Origin: Polynucleobacter sp. JS-JIR-II-b4
GTDB taxonomy: Bacteria > Pseudomonadota > Gammaproteobacteria > Burkholderiales > Burkholderiaceae
Length of the DNA: 64,000 nt
Direction: 5' to 3'
Assembly (NCBI RefSeq): GCF_018687815.1
Contig: NZ_CP061306.1
Span: 1,860,001-1,924,000 of the forward strand
Below are positions 63,874 through 64,000 of the stretch, one piece after another. Every line of letters starts with the position of its first letter. The stretch's first letter is position 1. The position numbers and the translations under genes are program-made. The notes beneath the pieces are model-generated. The model searched no databases and was not told the DNA's origin. It saw only the letters and a list, made by a program, of their open reading frames with translations.

Positions 63874-64000
63874 GCTGATATCTCCGCATTTTCGCGATAG
63901 AAGGCACGTGGCTTACGCTTAGCAACGGCATTCGCAATTGCACGAATATGATCAGGTGTCGTACCGCAGCAGCCACCTACCAAATTTACTAAGCCATCTT
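63870..64000 (-). CDS. Homocysteine S-methyltransferase domain of split MetH (5' part beyond window)
   Basis: Read on the minus strand from the window edge, the last 42 or so codons encode a C-terminal stretch with [16 protein letters not shown], the GGCCGT zinc-ligand motif of the MetH homocysteine-binding domain, and end at a TGA at 63870 that overlaps the start of the larger MetH piece. The rest lies outside. Together the two genes make a complete methionine synthase in two chains. Confidence 0.88.
   Translation of the reverse strand, partial: DGLVNLVGGCCGTTPDHIRAIANAVAKRKPRAFYRENAEISA

Overview
The window looks like core chromosome of a small-genome freshwater betaproteobacterium of the Burkholderiaceae, most likely Polynucleobacter or a close relative. 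I infer this from gene order and protein character: ispE, tRNA-Gln, prs, rplY, pth in a row; the ctaC-ctaD-small protein-ctaG-DUF2970-ctaE oxidase cluster; a two-piece metH; gshA-gshB-EIIA-ptsH-ptsI; and TorF porin-glnK-amtB. Genes are packed very tightly, with many 4-base stop/start overlaps and no gap over 300 bases. I see no prophage, insertion sequence, CRISPR array or integron.

Layout. 1-8.4 kb: a CPA2 cation/proton antiporter (cut by the window edge), Kdo synthesis and LPS export (kdsD, kdsC, lptC, lptA, lptB), ribosome hibernation (hpf), and the regulatory PTS end (ptsN, hprK, rapZ). 8.4-15.3 kb: oxidised-guanine repair (mutY, mutM), a TPR protein fused to a LolB-like domain, then ispE, tRNA-Gln, prs, rplY, pth. 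15.3-21.5 kb: ferredoxin, coaD, rsmD, an M16 peptidase pair, ftsY and rpoH, the last behind a perfect CIRCE element. 21.5-30.6 kb: a complete aa3-type cytochrome c oxidase locus with its haem A and copper assembly factors. 30.6-37.9 kb: a methyltransferase-like protein, comF, trmL, the rhodanese-grxC-secB-gpsA operon, gpmA, a CtpA-type protease and a MoeB/ThiF protein. 37.9-45.5 kb: PTS EI, HPr and EIIA-Man with glutathione synthesis, then the ammonium system. 45.8-52.9 kb: ubiK, lipoate synthesis, small conserved genes, birA, coaX and a heptose adenylyltransferase. 52.9-57.7 kb: a five-gene operon of glutathione peroxidase, FAD oxidoreductase, DUF1365, cyclopropane-synthase-like methyltransferase and SDR. 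57.8-64 kb: dsbA, a SPOR protein, argS, DUF1840 and the split metH.

How the parts relate. EI, HPr, EIIA-Man, EIIA-Ntr, HPr kinase and RapZ are present without any sugar permease, so the PTS here appears regulatory. rpoN, which usually lies between lptB and hpf, is missing from that gap, and the TorF-glnK-amtB operon shows no sigma-54 type promoter. The features I rate most worth a second look are: a recurrent TA-N3-T box exactly six bases before the start codon of at least eleven first-in-unit genes, often on both sides of very short divergent gaps, which looks like leaderless transcription; the five-gene lipid-modification operon; the CIRCE element on rpoH; the TPR-LolB fusion without a lipobox; a BioC-like protein with a degenerate SAM motif; and a MutY with an unusual iron-sulfur loop.
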